From assembly GCA_016296065.1 (NCBI GenBank), contig JAEDKA010000003.1, positions 1 through 64,000 on the forward strand: 64,000 bases of DNA, in the 5' to 3' direction. Below, piece after piece: positions 1 to 9,500 of this stretch (the first letter of the stretch is position 1; each line of letters begins with the position of its first letter). Under the pieces are notes generated by a model that had not been told where the DNA came from, searched no databases, and worked only from the letters and a program-made list of their open reading frames with translations. The position numbers and the translations under genes are program-made. The stretch is from Kiritimatiellia bacterium (GTDB lineage: Bacteria > Verrucomicrobiota > Kiritimatiellia > RFP12 > UBA1067).

Positions 1-156
1 CAATAAAATCAGGCATGCGACTCGTTTCAGGGGTCAAAAAGTGGGGATATTCCAGGCTATCTCGCAAAAGCGCAAGGGGCCGCCGCCGAAAAGCCGCCAC
101 ACGCGGGGTCTGTCCCCGCGCGAGTCCCCCATTCCCTCTTCCCCATTCGCACCCCA

Positions 157-229
157 TGGAGACGCGGCTTCCAGCCGCGTATAATACAGCCCACTTACAA
201 TCCCAACGCGGCTGGAAGCCGCGTCTCCA
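157..229. repeat. Perfect inverted repeat, 24-nt arms
   Basis: The arms at 157-180 and 206-229 are exact reverse complements, built around GGCTTCCAGCC / GGCTGGAAGCC, with a 25-nt AT-richer spacer. It could fold into a strong hairpin. It looks like a composite of two REP-type palindromes. Confidence 0.85.
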
Positions 230-266
230 AAACCCCACGGGGACTGTCTCCCAATTGCGGTTGGGA

Positions 267-306
267 CTTCCTTGTTGCGTCGCGGAGCGACGCAACCCCC
301 TGCCAA
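267..306. repeat. REP-like palindromic repeat, copy 1
   Basis: This 40-nt unit contains the palindrome TTGCGTCGC-GGA-GCGACGCAA (9-bp arms). An identical 40-nt copy lies at 449-488. Confidence 0.85.
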
Positions 307-341
307 GCGATCCGTTCACTACAGGGGCCACCCTACTGGGG

Positions 342-362
342 GTCCGTCGCTCCGCGACGGAC
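342..362. repeat. REP-like palindrome
   Basis: GTCCGTCGC-TCC-GCGACGGAC has perfect 9-bp arms. It is a variant of the palindrome core at 267-306. Confidence 0.8.
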
Positions 363-448
363 ATTCGCAGCTATCGCACAGAATCAAAAATCGGGAGCGC
401 GCGAGAAAAGCGAATGGAAAATGACTTTCTAGTCAACTGCTCCTCGCC

Positions 449-488
449 CTTCCTTGTTGCGTCGCGGAGCGACGCAACCCCCTGCCAA
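449..488. repeat. REP-like palindromic repeat, copy 2
   Basis: This is identical over 40 nt to 267-306. It directly abuts the possible coding remnant at 490-606. Confidence 0.85.
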
Positions 489-489
489 A

Positions 490-606
490 ACTTCATACCC
501 CGCGAGCCCGTTCCACGGATTCTCGTTTTTGAACTCGCAGCGGTAGTAGTCCGGCTCGGATACGATGCGGCGAATGCCCTTTGAGAACGCGGCAATGTCC
601 ATCCGC
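490..606 (-). pseudogene. Possible short coding remnant
   Basis: The minus strand encodes a protein-like stretch including RIVSEPDYYRCEFKNENPW and NGLAGYEVL, then runs into the REP element at 449-488. No family was recognised. It may be the debris of a gene truncated by the repeat, or chance. Confidence 0.2.
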
Positions 607-645
607 CGATAGCGGTATACAGGGCCTGCGGCGGCGGGTAGCTCG

Positions 646-1242
646 TCACGGTCTGAGGATGCCGAGTTCGTATGCGCGCGAGACGGCGCCCGTCGTGTTC
701 GGCGCATCGAGCTTCACCTGTATCGACTTCGAGTGCGTCTTGACTGTTTCGGTGCTGACGCCCAGTATTATGCCGACCTCCTCGCGGGTCTTTCCCATCG
801 CGAGGTACTTGAGGACGGACATCTCCTTCGCCGTGAGCATGCTGGGGACCTTCGGCAGCTCCTCCTCCTGGAACGGACCGCCGTCGACTGCGGAGCGCAT
901 AGCCTCAAGGAGCCGTGTGTGCACGATGTTCTTGGGCAGATACCCGCATGCCCCCATGCCTCGTGCGCGATCAAGCTCTTCCCCGAGCGGCATCCCCGCC
1001 AGAAAGATCACCTTTACGTCCGGAATGTGGCGCCGCATCTTCTCGAGCGTGGCGAATCCGTCCATGCCAGGCAGCCGTATGTCGAGGACAACTACGTCGG
1101 GCTTCACCTTTGCTATGGCGGCGGCGGCGCTTTCTCCGTCGCCGAATGACGCGCAGACGGCAAAGCCCCTTGCGCTCTCAAGCATCGCCTCGAGGCCATC
1201 CCTCACGACTGGATGGTCGTCGACTATCATCACCCTAATCAT
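646..1242 (-). CDS. NarL/FixJ-family response regulator
   Basis: A two-domain response regulator of 198 residues, the usual length for the family. The receiver domain (about 1-120) has the acidic pair D8-D9, the phospho-acceptor D54 in VVVLDIRLPG and the conserved Lys in GYLPKN. The C-terminal LuxR-type HTH (about 136-195) contains LTAKEMSVLKYLAMGKTREE and a VSTETVKTH recognition segment. Its start codon overlaps the stop of the upstream kinase gene as ATGA, so the pair is translationally coupled and very probably cognate. It sits at the end of the glycan-degradation locus and is the obvious candidate to control it. No NarL-type heptamer sites were recognised at the locus promoters. Confidence 0.93.
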   Translation of the reverse strand: MIRVMIVDDHPVVRDGLEAMLESARGFAVCASFGDGESAAAAIAKVKPDVVVLDIRLPGMDGFATLEKMRRHIPDVKVIFLAGMPLGEELDRARGMGACGYLPKNIVHTRLLEAMRSAVDGGPFQEEELPKVPSMLTAKEMSVLKYLAMGKTREEVGIILGVSTETVKTHSKSIQVKLDAPNTTGAVSRAYELGILRP

Positions 1243-2675
1243 ATCGGTACCTCCACAATGACCTTGGATCCCCGCCCAGGGGTGCTTTCAATGCGAAACC
1301 TCCCGCCGAGCGCCTTCGCCCTATCGTCCATGCCGCCAAGCCCGAGCCCGCGGGCGTGCTCTGCGGTGTCGAATCCACATCCGTTGTCCTCCACGGTGAG
1401 GACAAGCCCATCCTCTCCGAAGGCGACATGGACCTTCACGCGCGTGGCGCGTCCGTGCCGTATTGCGTTCCCGACGGACTCCTGCAGTATCATGAGAAGG
1501 CTTCCCGCCACTGTGCGCGCAAGCGTCGGCTCTCCGCCTGAGCTCGTTATCTCGACGACCCCCTCCCAGTGGGCCATGCGGCGCGATGCATAGCGGAACA
1601 GTTCGATAAGGCTTCCAGGGCCCTCGCTCTCTTCCTGCAGCCCCCACAGAACCGCCCGAAGCTGGCTCTGCGTGTGCACGAGATTCCCTGTCGCCTTCTC
1701 AAGCTGCGTCCTGACCTTCTCGGAGTCTCCCTCCGCCAGCCAGTTGAGCGCCGCCGAAATCCTGAACATCGTTCCGGACAGCAGCTGCTGGAAGTCGTCG
1801 TGGAGGTCGTGGGAGAGCCGCAGCCGCTCGCGCCGCGCGCCGTCTGCAACGGCCCGCTCCCTGAGGGCCTTCTCGATGACCTTCACCTGCCGCGCAACCG
1901 TGCGCCTCAGGCTCACCACCCACAGCACAAGCCCGAATGCGACGAACACTCCCATGCCGACGGCCACCCAGGCGCGGACCGGAGTCCAGAACGGCGGACG
2001 CGTCAGCACCACAAGGTCCTTTGGCGAACGCATCAGGACAAGCGGCCCCGAAATCCCCGTGAAAACCGGCTTGTGAATCGCCTTCGGCTCCGTGACATAT
2101 ACATACGTTCCGCTCGCCCGCACAACGGACCCGATGGCAAGCCCGTCGGGAAGTGGCTCGTCGGGCTGAAGGCTGAACGAGACGCTGACACATTTTCCCG
2201 AGTCGAAGAGGATAATCTGTACTGACGCCATCCGCCGGTTGACGTCCTGAACGCGCCCAACTACGGACACCAGCCTGGCAAAGCGGTCGGGCTCGTCGGC
2301 CCCGCTAGCGGGATGCATGTTAAGCTGCCCCACTGTGACGCTCTCGCATTCCGGGACAAGGCTTGCGTCATGGCCCGTCACCTCTACCTGGCAGAAGTCT
2401 ATTCGATTGTTCACGGTCTGCGGAAGGACAGTGCCTGTTACGGACACCAAATCGCCGGCCTTCACGACAATGTCCGTCGACTTGGAGCACCGCCACCACT
2501 CGCCGTCGTTCGACATGATGAACATGACGTCGCTCCCCTCGTCCGCATGCGTGACTACGCCGGAAAGAGACGTCTTCCCATGACGAACCGTCACCTCGAA
2601 CGCTGACACCCGCGCAGACGTCACGACGCACAAGGCGATCGCCGCGGCAATCAAGACTGTCCTTCTTGCTCTCAT
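1239..2675 (-). CDS. Sensor histidine kinase, NarL-type (HisKA_3)
   Basis: A membrane histidine kinase of 478 residues. It has an N-terminal signal/anchor (about 1-25), a beta-rich extracytoplasmic region of about 200 residues that looks like two OB-fold-like segments, and one transmembrane helix (about 238-257, ending FGLVLWVVSLRR). The HisKA_3 dimerisation helix carries the phospho-His in LSHDLHDDFQQLL (about 290). The HATPase_c domain has ESVGNAIRHG (N box), DNGCGFD (G1) and GLGLGGM (G2). The ligand is unknown; a glycan fragment is plausible from the context. The start is placed at MRARRTV, where a TAAAAT box lies 6 nt upstream of ATG. It overlaps the response-regulator gene by ATGA. Confidence 0.92.
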   Translation of the reverse strand: MRARRTVLIAAAIALCVVTSARVSAFEVTVRHGKTSLSGVVTHADEGSDVMFIMSNDGEWWRCSKSTDIVVKAGDLVSVTGTVLPQTVNNRIDFCQVEVTGHDASLVPECESVTVGQLNMHPASGADEPDRFARLVSVVGRVQDVNRRMASVQIILFDSGKCVSVSFSLQPDEPLPDGLAIGSVVRASGTYVYVTEPKAIHKPVFTGISGPLVLMRSPKDLVVLTRPPFWTPVRAWVAVGMGVFVAFGLVLWVVSLRRTVARQVKVIEKALRERAVADGARRERLRLSHDLHDDFQQLLSGTMFRISAALNWLAEGDSEKVRTQLEKATGNLVHTQSQLRAVLWGLQEESEGPGSLIELFRYASRRMAHWEGVVEITSSGGEPTLARTVAGSLLMILQESVGNAIRHGRATRVKVHVAFGEDGLVLTVEDNGCGFDTAEHARGLGLGGMDDRAKALGGRFRIESTPGRGSKVIVEVPI

Positions 2676-2692
2676 GCTGCTATTTTACCATA
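2676..2692 (-). promoter_or_regulatory. Leaderless-type promoter of the kinase operon
   Basis: The -10 box TAAAAT (2682-2687) in the context TGGTAAAAT lies 6 nt before ATG. Transcription at the usual distance would start on the A of the start codon. Confidence 0.55.
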
Positions 2693-2694
2693 AA

Positions 2695-4737
2695 TCAGCG
2701 CGGAATCCTAACGACCATGACACTCCACGGGCGGAGCCCGAGCGAAACCGAGCCGCCAGAGGCGCGCGCGCTCGACGCGCGGACGCACACGGCGTCCGGC
2801 TCCTCGAACGTGTTCACCGACTCGTGCGATTCGCCGGACAGCTCCAGCACGGAAACTTCGCCGTCCAGCGCTCCTAGCCGCAGCTCGACTTCGCGACCCG
2901 CCTCGCGCGCATTGACGATCTTCACTACAAGTTCGCCGCCCTTCGCCTCGCCCGCCGACCAGAACAGTCCAGACGCGTCGCCGACGGACCTGAGGGGGCA
3001 CGTGCGCTCGGGACGGTTCTCCGCGAACAGCCTCTGCACGCGGTAGTTCGCTGTTTCGAGGACACGCGACTTGTCGAACCAGATCATGTCCGGAGTCCAG
3101 TGGTAGCCCGGCGCGTCAACGTTGTTGAAGAGCGGCGCATAGGAGCTCATCCGCACGACGTCGCAGTTCCGCTCGAACCCGCACATCATCGCCGCCTCGC
3201 ACACGGCAGAGCGCAGCGTGTTGGCGCGGCTGCGCTCGTGGCATGCGTATTCGCCGGCGTAGACCTTCGGACCCGTGCGGGGATAGGAGTCGTAGCGGCA
3301 GGCGTTGCGCAGGAACCAGTCGGGGTCGCGGTAGTAGTGCTCGTCAACCAGTTCCGCGTTCTGCTCGCGCAGGAACTTCCAGGCGCGTTCCCAGCGCCCT
3401 TCGTCGACGTTCGGACCGGAAGAGCTCACGATGGTGATTTCGGGATGCAGCCTCGCCACCGCAGAGGCGACGACCGAATACCTGTCGAAGAACGGCTGGT
3501 CCCAGTTCTCGTTTCCTATGCCGACGTACTTTAGCCTGAACGGAGCGGGATGGCCCATGTCCGCCCTGATCTTCGCCCAGGGGTTCTTCGACGGATCGCC
3601 CGTCGCGAACTCGATCAGGTCGACGATGTTCGTCACGAAGTAGTCAAGGGATTCCATCGGCGCGAAGTGCGTGGGCCTGCGGTATTGGCATGTAAGCCCA
3701 GCGAGGCATATCGGCAGCGGCTCCGCGCCTATGTCCTCGCAAAGCCGGAAGTACTCGAAGTATCCGAGCCCCTGCGTCTGCCAGTAGACGAGCCTGCGGG
3801 CCGAACGCTCGCTGTCCCAGCGGTTCTCGTTCAGATAGCGCCGCTCCACAGGACCGACCGACCGCTTCCAGTCGTACCAGCTCATGAAGTCGTCACCCTC
3901 GGCAATGCATCCGCCGGGGAACCTGATTATCCCCGGACGAAGCGCCGCGAGCTTCTCGACAAGGTCGGCGCGCAGTCCGTTCGGCTCGTGCCTGTACGTG
4001 TCACGCGGAAACAGCGAGACGAACTCAACGTCAACGATGCCCTTCGAGTCGAGGAGAACCGACAGCGTCGCATTCGTCGCATCCTCCGCCGCGACGAGCT
4101 CTGCGGTGAACTTCGTCCAATCCGGAAGTATCCGGTCGAACGGAGTCGCCCCTGCCTCGCCAACCTTCATCTGCCCGGGGCGCACCTTGAACTCCGCGAG
4201 CTGCACGATAGCGCCGCCCTTCTCGACAGACGGCTTTTCGAGGACGACGCGCAACCCTCCCGCGTAGCCGTCTACGCCGCGCGCGTAGAACTTGAGGTCG
4301 TACTTAGCGCCGCCGACGACCTTCATGCCGCCGCAGAAGCCGCGGTTGCGCATTCCGCATCCCGTTCCCGCACCGATCGCCTCGATGCGAAGGTACTGCG
4401 CATTCTCGGGATAGAGCGGCTTAGCCCACTCCTGCGTCACGCGCGCCTCGGCACCTCCGCGGAAGTCGTACTCCCAGTAGGCCGGACGCTCCGTGCGCCA
4501 ATCGAACCCGCGGTTCGCGACCATCTCGGCGTATATCCCGCCGTCCGCAGCCCAGTTGATGTCCTCGAAGAAAATGCCGTAGAGAGTCGAAGGCACCTCT
4601 ATCGGAGCTTTCGACCCGTCCTTCTCCAGCACGACCCGCTCCGGCGCGCCTTCATCCGCCCGGCAATGCGACGCGAAGACGGCGATAAGCACTGCCGCCG
4701 CGCATCTGCCGACATTCACACCTGCACTGTTACCCAT
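2695..4737 (-). CDS. GH51 alpha-L-arabinofuranosidase
   Basis: Removes terminal alpha-L-arabinofuranosyl groups, typically from arabinoxylan or arabinan. The protein has 680 residues with a signal peptide (about 1-27, ending SHCRADEG), so it is exported. The family hallmark STLYGIFFEDINWAADGGIY follows at about 50-70, then a carbohydrate-binding-like insertion (about 90-260) and the catalytic barrel. The acid/base Glu is in GIGNENW (about 404) and the nucleophile Glu in YAGEYACH (about 495). A beta-sandwich typical of GH51 forms the C-terminus. A strong AAAGGAGG Shine-Dalgarno site precedes ATG. The gene lies 23 nt after 4761-6557, as the last gene of a likely four-gene operon. Confidence 0.93.
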   Translation of the reverse strand: MGNSAGVNVGRCAAAVLIAVFASHCRADEGAPERVVLEKDGSKAPIEVPSTLYGIFFEDINWAADGGIYAEMVANRGFDWRTERPAYWEYDFRGGAEARVTQEWAKPLYPENAQYLRIEAIGAGTGCGMRNRGFCGGMKVVGGAKYDLKFYARGVDGYAGGLRVVLEKPSVEKGGAIVQLAEFKVRPGQMKVGEAGATPFDRILPDWTKFTAELVAAEDATNATLSVLLDSKGIVDVEFVSLFPRDTYRHEPNGLRADLVEKLAALRPGIIRFPGGCIAEGDDFMSWYDWKRSVGPVERRYLNENRWDSERSARRLVYWQTQGLGYFEYFRLCEDIGAEPLPICLAGLTCQYRRPTHFAPMESLDYFVTNIVDLIEFATGDPSKNPWAKIRADMGHPAPFRLKYVGIGNENWDQPFFDRYSVVASAVARLHPEITIVSSSGPNVDEGRWERAWKFLREQNAELVDEHYYRDPDWFLRNACRYDSYPRTGPKVYAGEYACHERSRANTLRSAVCEAAMMCGFERNCDVVRMSSYAPLFNNVDAPGYHWTPDMIWFDKSRVLETANYRVQRLFAENRPERTCPLRSVGDASGLFWSAGEAKGGELVVKIVNAREAGREVELRLGALDGEVSVLELSGESHESVNTFEEPDAVCVRASSARASGGSVSLGLRPWSVMVVRIPR

Positions 4738-4760
4738 GTAGCCTCCTTTGTGGCGTTACT

Positions 4761-6557
4761 TCATTCAAACTTTAGGCCGAGCGGCCTGAAGCCCGGCGCG
4801 GACTTCTTGACCGCAAAGCGGATCACGCTTGCGCCGGCTGGGACCGACACCCTGCCTATTTTCACTACGCGCTTCTCCTGCGCCTGGATCAGCTCGCACG
4901 CCCTGGGCTTGCCGCCGTCGGACGCGATCACGACCTCCGCCCTTCCGTGGGACGTATAGACCAGGCTCACCTTCATCTCCTTCGCCTCGGGTGAAGTCAC
5001 CGTGTAGAGCGCCCAGTCTCCGTCGGACCAGCGGCCTTTCTGCTTATGGCGGTGGGTGCGCGGACGATCCTCAAGGGGATAGTAGTCCCAGTCGGTGATC
5101 CGTATAACGCCAGGGAGCTTGTGAGCGCCCGAGACGCGCCTGCCCTTCACCCATGTCACGGGATCGCCGCGCATCCACTTCGTGCGCGTCTTCGTGAGCG
5201 TTCCCCATCCGCAGTATTCGTAGTACCAGTTCGGACCAAAGCCCCACGTCTCGCAGCCGTTGTTCGCAAGCGTGTCCTCCACGGACTTCCTGAGCCACTT
5301 GCATTTTTCTTCAGGCACTCCCTTCACGATCGAGTAGTGCATCAGAGCGGCCGTGCGCGGGGCTCCAGGGCCGCCCTGAGCGCCGCGGCCGTGCGGGGAC
5401 GGCTTGAGCGCCGTCCAGCGGGCGGAGCGGGTATAGGCCTTGTAGAAGAGTCCGTTCTCGAAAGTCGCCTCGTCTTCCTTGTCCGTATACCCGGTCGGCA
5501 TCCAGTCGCTGAGGTTGTAGCGAAGGTTCCACTCGAGCCCGAGCAGGATGCGGTTGTCGAGCGCGCCGTAGAGGTCGTCGCCCTGGTTCCAGAACATCTC
5601 TGCGATGCCAACGTAGTTGAAGAGTCCGTAGTTCGTGTGCGCCATGTCTCGGCACGTCTCCTCGCACTGTCCGTTCTTGTAGATGTAGTACTTCAGCAGC
5701 TCGTCGAACCCCCAGTCCTCCTCGTTGCCGCGACTGAAGCGTCCCGTGCGCGAGTGGCAGTAGTCGCCCCACTCCGAGTTGTGCCCCCACGTCTCGCTCG
5801 GCCACCACGGAAGCTTCAGGGGCCCCGTCGGATACGGCTCGTCGTCCGGGCGGTGCCTGAGCCCCATGAGATAGTTCCACACGCGGTCGTACTTCTTCGT
5901 GTCGTCGAGGAAGATCGCCATCGCGAGGAGTCCCTTGAATCCGCTAAGCCCCTGGTTGCCCCAGCGCGCGGAGTCGCCGTTCTTTATCGCCTGGTAGAAC
6001 ACGTCGTTGAGGACCTTGCGGAACTTCGCCTTGTCCGCCTCGGCCCAGCCTGGGTAGTCGCGGATGAGCTCCGCCGCCTCGACGAGGAGGAATATCTTGC
6101 CGTTGTCGAGCGCGGGGGTTCCAGTCTTCCACGGGTCCTTGTAGAGGACGGACGCATTGATGAGATCGCGGGCCCGCTGCGCGTAGCCTTCGTCACCCGT
6201 GAGGCGCCACATGAGCGCCTGGTCGTGCGCGAAGCGTCCGTCGAAGCCAATCGTGTTGTTGAATCCGCGAAGGTCCTCTCCGCGCCACGGCGCCTTCACG
6301 CCGTGCCCGGCCCAGCGCGAGCCGGCAAGCGCGTCGAAGCAGCGCTTCCACGGCTGCACCCCGGCGTCGACCATCGCCTTCATGCGGTCGAGGTCTCCCT
6401 GCGTGTAGCTGATGCCCGGGTGGACGAACACCTTGCCGTCCGAGTTCCGCGGCGCGCGCGGATCAACCGGTTTCGCGGCCCCACGAACGCCGCTCGCGCC
6501 TGACGACAGGAGAGCGATGCAGATTATGGCCTGTACTAAATACGTTCTCATGATCAT
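4761..6557 (-). CDS. Secreted alginate-lyase-superfamily polysaccharide lyase
   Basis: An exported protein of 598 residues with a signal peptide (about 1-27). The N-terminus of the mature part (HPGISYTQGDLDRMKAMVDA) and the long helical repeat region (about 60-430) match the alginate_lyase (PF05426) (alpha/alpha) toroid family, which includes PL38-like enzymes acting on uronic-acid polymers. Candidate active-site motifs are NNTIGFDG and GHNSEWGDYCH. A C-terminal beta-sandwich of about 120 residues (from about 480) could bind carbohydrate. The substrate cannot be read from sequence; glucuronan or glucuronoxylan fits the neighbours. It lies 18 nt downstream of the CotH-like gene. Two start codons, 6 nt apart, are possible. 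Confidence 0.8.
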   Translation of the reverse strand: MIMRTYLVQAIICIALLSSGASGVRGAAKPVDPRAPRNSDGKVFVHPGISYTQGDLDRMKAMVDAGVQPWKRCFDALAGSRWAGHGVKAPWRGEDLRGFNNTIGFDGRFAHDQALMWRLTGDEGYAQRARDLINASVLYKDPWKTGTPALDNGKIFLLVEAAELIRDYPGWAEADKAKFRKVLNDVFYQAIKNGDSARWGNQGLSGFKGLLAMAIFLDDTKKYDRVWNYLMGLRHRPDDEPYPTGPLKLPWWPSETWGHNSEWGDYCHSRTGRFSRGNEEDWGFDELLKYYIYKNGQCEETCRDMAHTNYGLFNYVGIAEMFWNQGDDLYGALDNRILLGLEWNLRYNLSDWMPTGYTDKEDEATFENGLFYKAYTRSARWTALKPSPHGRGAQGGPGAPRTAALMHYSIVKGVPEEKCKWLRKSVEDTLANNGCETWGFGPNWYYEYCGWGTLTKTRTKWMRGDPVTWVKGRRVSGAHKLPGVIRITDWDYYPLEDRPRTHRHKQKGRWSDGDWALYTVTSPEAKEMKVSLVYTSHGRAEVVIASDGGKPRACELIQAQEKRVVKIGRVSVPAGASVIRFAVKKSAPGFRPLGLKFE

Positions 6558-6575
6558 CTACGACATTTCGCTGTT

Positions 6576-9500
6576 TCATCGCATGCGTACGCCGAAGCCG
6601 GGAAGTCGTCCTGTGTCCCCGCAGAAATCGCCGACCTCTCCGCATCCCGCGAACGCAAACGACGATGCTCGTCCGGAAACGGCAAAGCGCGTCGCGCCCT
6701 CTGCGTCGGACAGTGCCGCCCACCTGTCGCCAACCTTGACCGACCACGACACGGCAGGCGTGCCGCCTCTCGCGTCCAAAGTGACGCGCAGGCGATATAC
6801 CGCGCCCGCCGCAGGCATGACAGACTCGTTCGAGACCTCGTGCCATCTGCCGCCGTCGTGGAGGAAGAACGCCGGCTCGCCTTTGTCGTTGCGCGCGAGC
6901 GTAAATGCCCCGACTGCGCCTTGCGCAGCCGTGGCCACGTCGCTGATGACGTCGTCAAAGCAAACCGCCATCTCGGCGACGGAGACGCGTCTCTCCTTCT
7001 GCTGGTCGTCGGGGGTGAACCTGAGCCTGTCCCCTGCAGCTCCGTCTCCTCTGACTTCTATGTATCTCACGCCAAGGCGGCTTTCCACCGTCCCCTTCGC
7101 GCCACCGCTCGCGGACCATGTGCCGCGCTGGGCGCTATCCACTATCGACGTGACGTCCGTCCCGCGATCCTGGTTCGCCACCGATGCATCGAACCAGCTG
7201 CCCTTCAGTTCCCTCGCCGCGACAAGAGGCACGGCATCATGCCATCCGGCTTCTGCCGGAACCAGGCATACTGCTCCGCCGTCCACGAAGTCGAAGTTGC
7301 CGACGACGACACGATCGCCAAGGTCCGTGATGTTCGCCGCTATCCACGCCTTGCGGTCCCTCACGAGCGTTATCGTATCTCCGGCGTCGACGACTGTGCC
7401 GGCAGGAAGAACGCCGGCGATGCCGCCGGACAGCGTCCAGCCGCTCATGTCAACGGCCTCGGTGTTTGCGTTTAGCACGACAAGTTCGTCCTCCGTCCTG
7501 GCCGCAAGCGAGAGATTCGCGCAAAGAACCGATGCAGGCATCTGCGCATCGGGTATTCCGGCCGAGAGGTTCTGCGCATAGCCGATTCCCTTCGCCGCGT
7601 TGTGGATCGAATGAGTCACGTAGAGATGGCGACGACGGGGAACGAAATAGTTCACCCACAGGTCCTCCACTCCCTGTTCATGCGTGATCTTCCCGGTCCA
7701 GCAGAACGTTCCTGTCTTTGTCCAGAAAGTGCCCGGCCCCGCCGGATTGCTCTCGTGCGCCCGCCACTTCTCGTAGTCGAGGGCTGCGCACTCGTATGTT
7801 GCGTTCGTCACGGCGACAACGTACTGCCATGCCTTCGTCTCCTCCCTGGGCGTGCCCGGCGCGCCAAGCCATTCGTCCATGAGCGAGCGCAGGCGGCGCA
7901 GGTAGATGCGGCGGAACTTCGTGGACTGCAAAATCGCCTCAAACGCATAGTTGGGACGATCCTCCGCGCTTCCGTCGGACTTGTGGCTGAGTATCCGCAT
8001 CCCGCCGAAGAACGGATGCGCCTTGTGGCTGTCGATCTCTGCATACGGATTTGCCATAACGGTGCCAGGCGTTATCTTCGTGCCGTTCCACTGTCCGTAG
8101 TATATGTGGCCCCAGCTCTGGTTCATGTCGTAGGCAAGCGGCTTCCACGTGCCGGTGCCGTTAAGGTCTCCGTAGGTCGAGAGGTTCGCCCAGGTGTCGT
8201 CGCACTCCATCGTGATGCGCGTGGCGGCCATGTAGTTTATCCACGCCGGAAGGTCGAAGCTCTCCACCACGGCGCGACATACCACGGGCTGGTCGTCCAC
8301 GCCGTTTGCAAGGGTTGAGCCGAAGCCGGAGGTCCACGCCACGAGCGGCGCATACGCCTTGGCCGTCGTCTCCTCGCCGTCGTCCGGCGTCTTCTTCTCG
8401 CATGTCACCGTGCTTCCAGCGAGCCTGTCGCCGCTGCGGGTCGGCGCAAGCGTTCCCGAGTTCTTGTAACCGTAGCCGTACTCGTCGAATCCGTACCAGT
8501 CCTCGATCATCTCGTCCGAGAACCGGTTGGAGTGGAATGCGAGCTGGTAGAACCCGCCGTTCAGGTTGACGCGCACAGGGTAGTGGAACGGAGCGTATCC
8601 GCCGGATTTGCGGATCAGGTGGAACGCTAGCGACTGCCGTACGTATGCAGGATCGCAGTATTCCGCGACAAGGCTTGTCTTGCGCGTCTCGATGGAAGCC
8701 CCTTCAAGGTCGTTGACGCACTTCATGGGCTGGCACTTCGAGAAGCGGAGGCCGTGCGACTTCTTGCGGAAGCCGCCGGACGTATTGCCGCGGAGGTCGA
8801 TGCGGACATTGTCGTAGTAGACGCCCGTCTGCGAATCGTAGATCGAGCAGCGCGCGTTGTAGGGGACAAGGGACAGATTCTGCTTGTCCGCGTCGACGTC
8901 CATCTGGGCGAGGTTGCTCTCGCCATCGACGAACATGTGCCACGTCTGGAGCTTCGCGTCATCAAGTGCCCCTGGTTCGGTAATCGTGCCGTACCACGCA
9001 TAGCCGTCATCGGGATTTCGGAAGCTTGGTGACGTCCAGACGTTACCGTCGCCGTCCGTAATCCTTGCGCGCCAGCGGATCAGGCGTCCAGGCCCGGACG
9101 GAATCGCCTCCGCCGGAATCGCCGCAGTCCACACGTCGCCATTCGCCTTGTCGCGCGCTCCCTTCGCCATTGGAACGCCGTTCGTCGACCCGAAGTCGCA
9201 GCAGTACTCAAGAGACACGGATGCAATGGCGTCTCCGGACATTGCCGAACCTGAAAACGGATTCACCGCAAGTGAGACCGAATATGGAGCGCCGCTTGTG
9301 GCCATCGCGGTCGAGGCGAGGTCGGAAAAATCGTGCTTAACGCCGTAGAGCGGACCGACGTTGGGTCCGTACGGAACCGACTCGCCGCCAAAGACAATGT
9401 TCCAGGCATATCGCGTATCTACCGACCAGTCGCGCTCGAACGTCGCGCCGTCTTTTATGTCCACTGGAATCGCCACTGCGTCGACGAGATTCGTGAACTC

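Larger units (their letters stand above)
1..645. other. Non-coding, palindrome-rich region
   Basis: No convincing gene is seen here. Frames that stay open on either strand run through repeats and carry no recognisable protein motif. The stretch holds one long inverted repeat (157-229), two identical 40-nt repeats (267-306 and 449-488) and another palindrome (342-362). It also has several copies of a GGGGTCTGTCCCC or GGGGACTGTC type sequence. It lies just downstream of the response-regulator gene, so it includes that operon's 3' end. Confidence 0.7.
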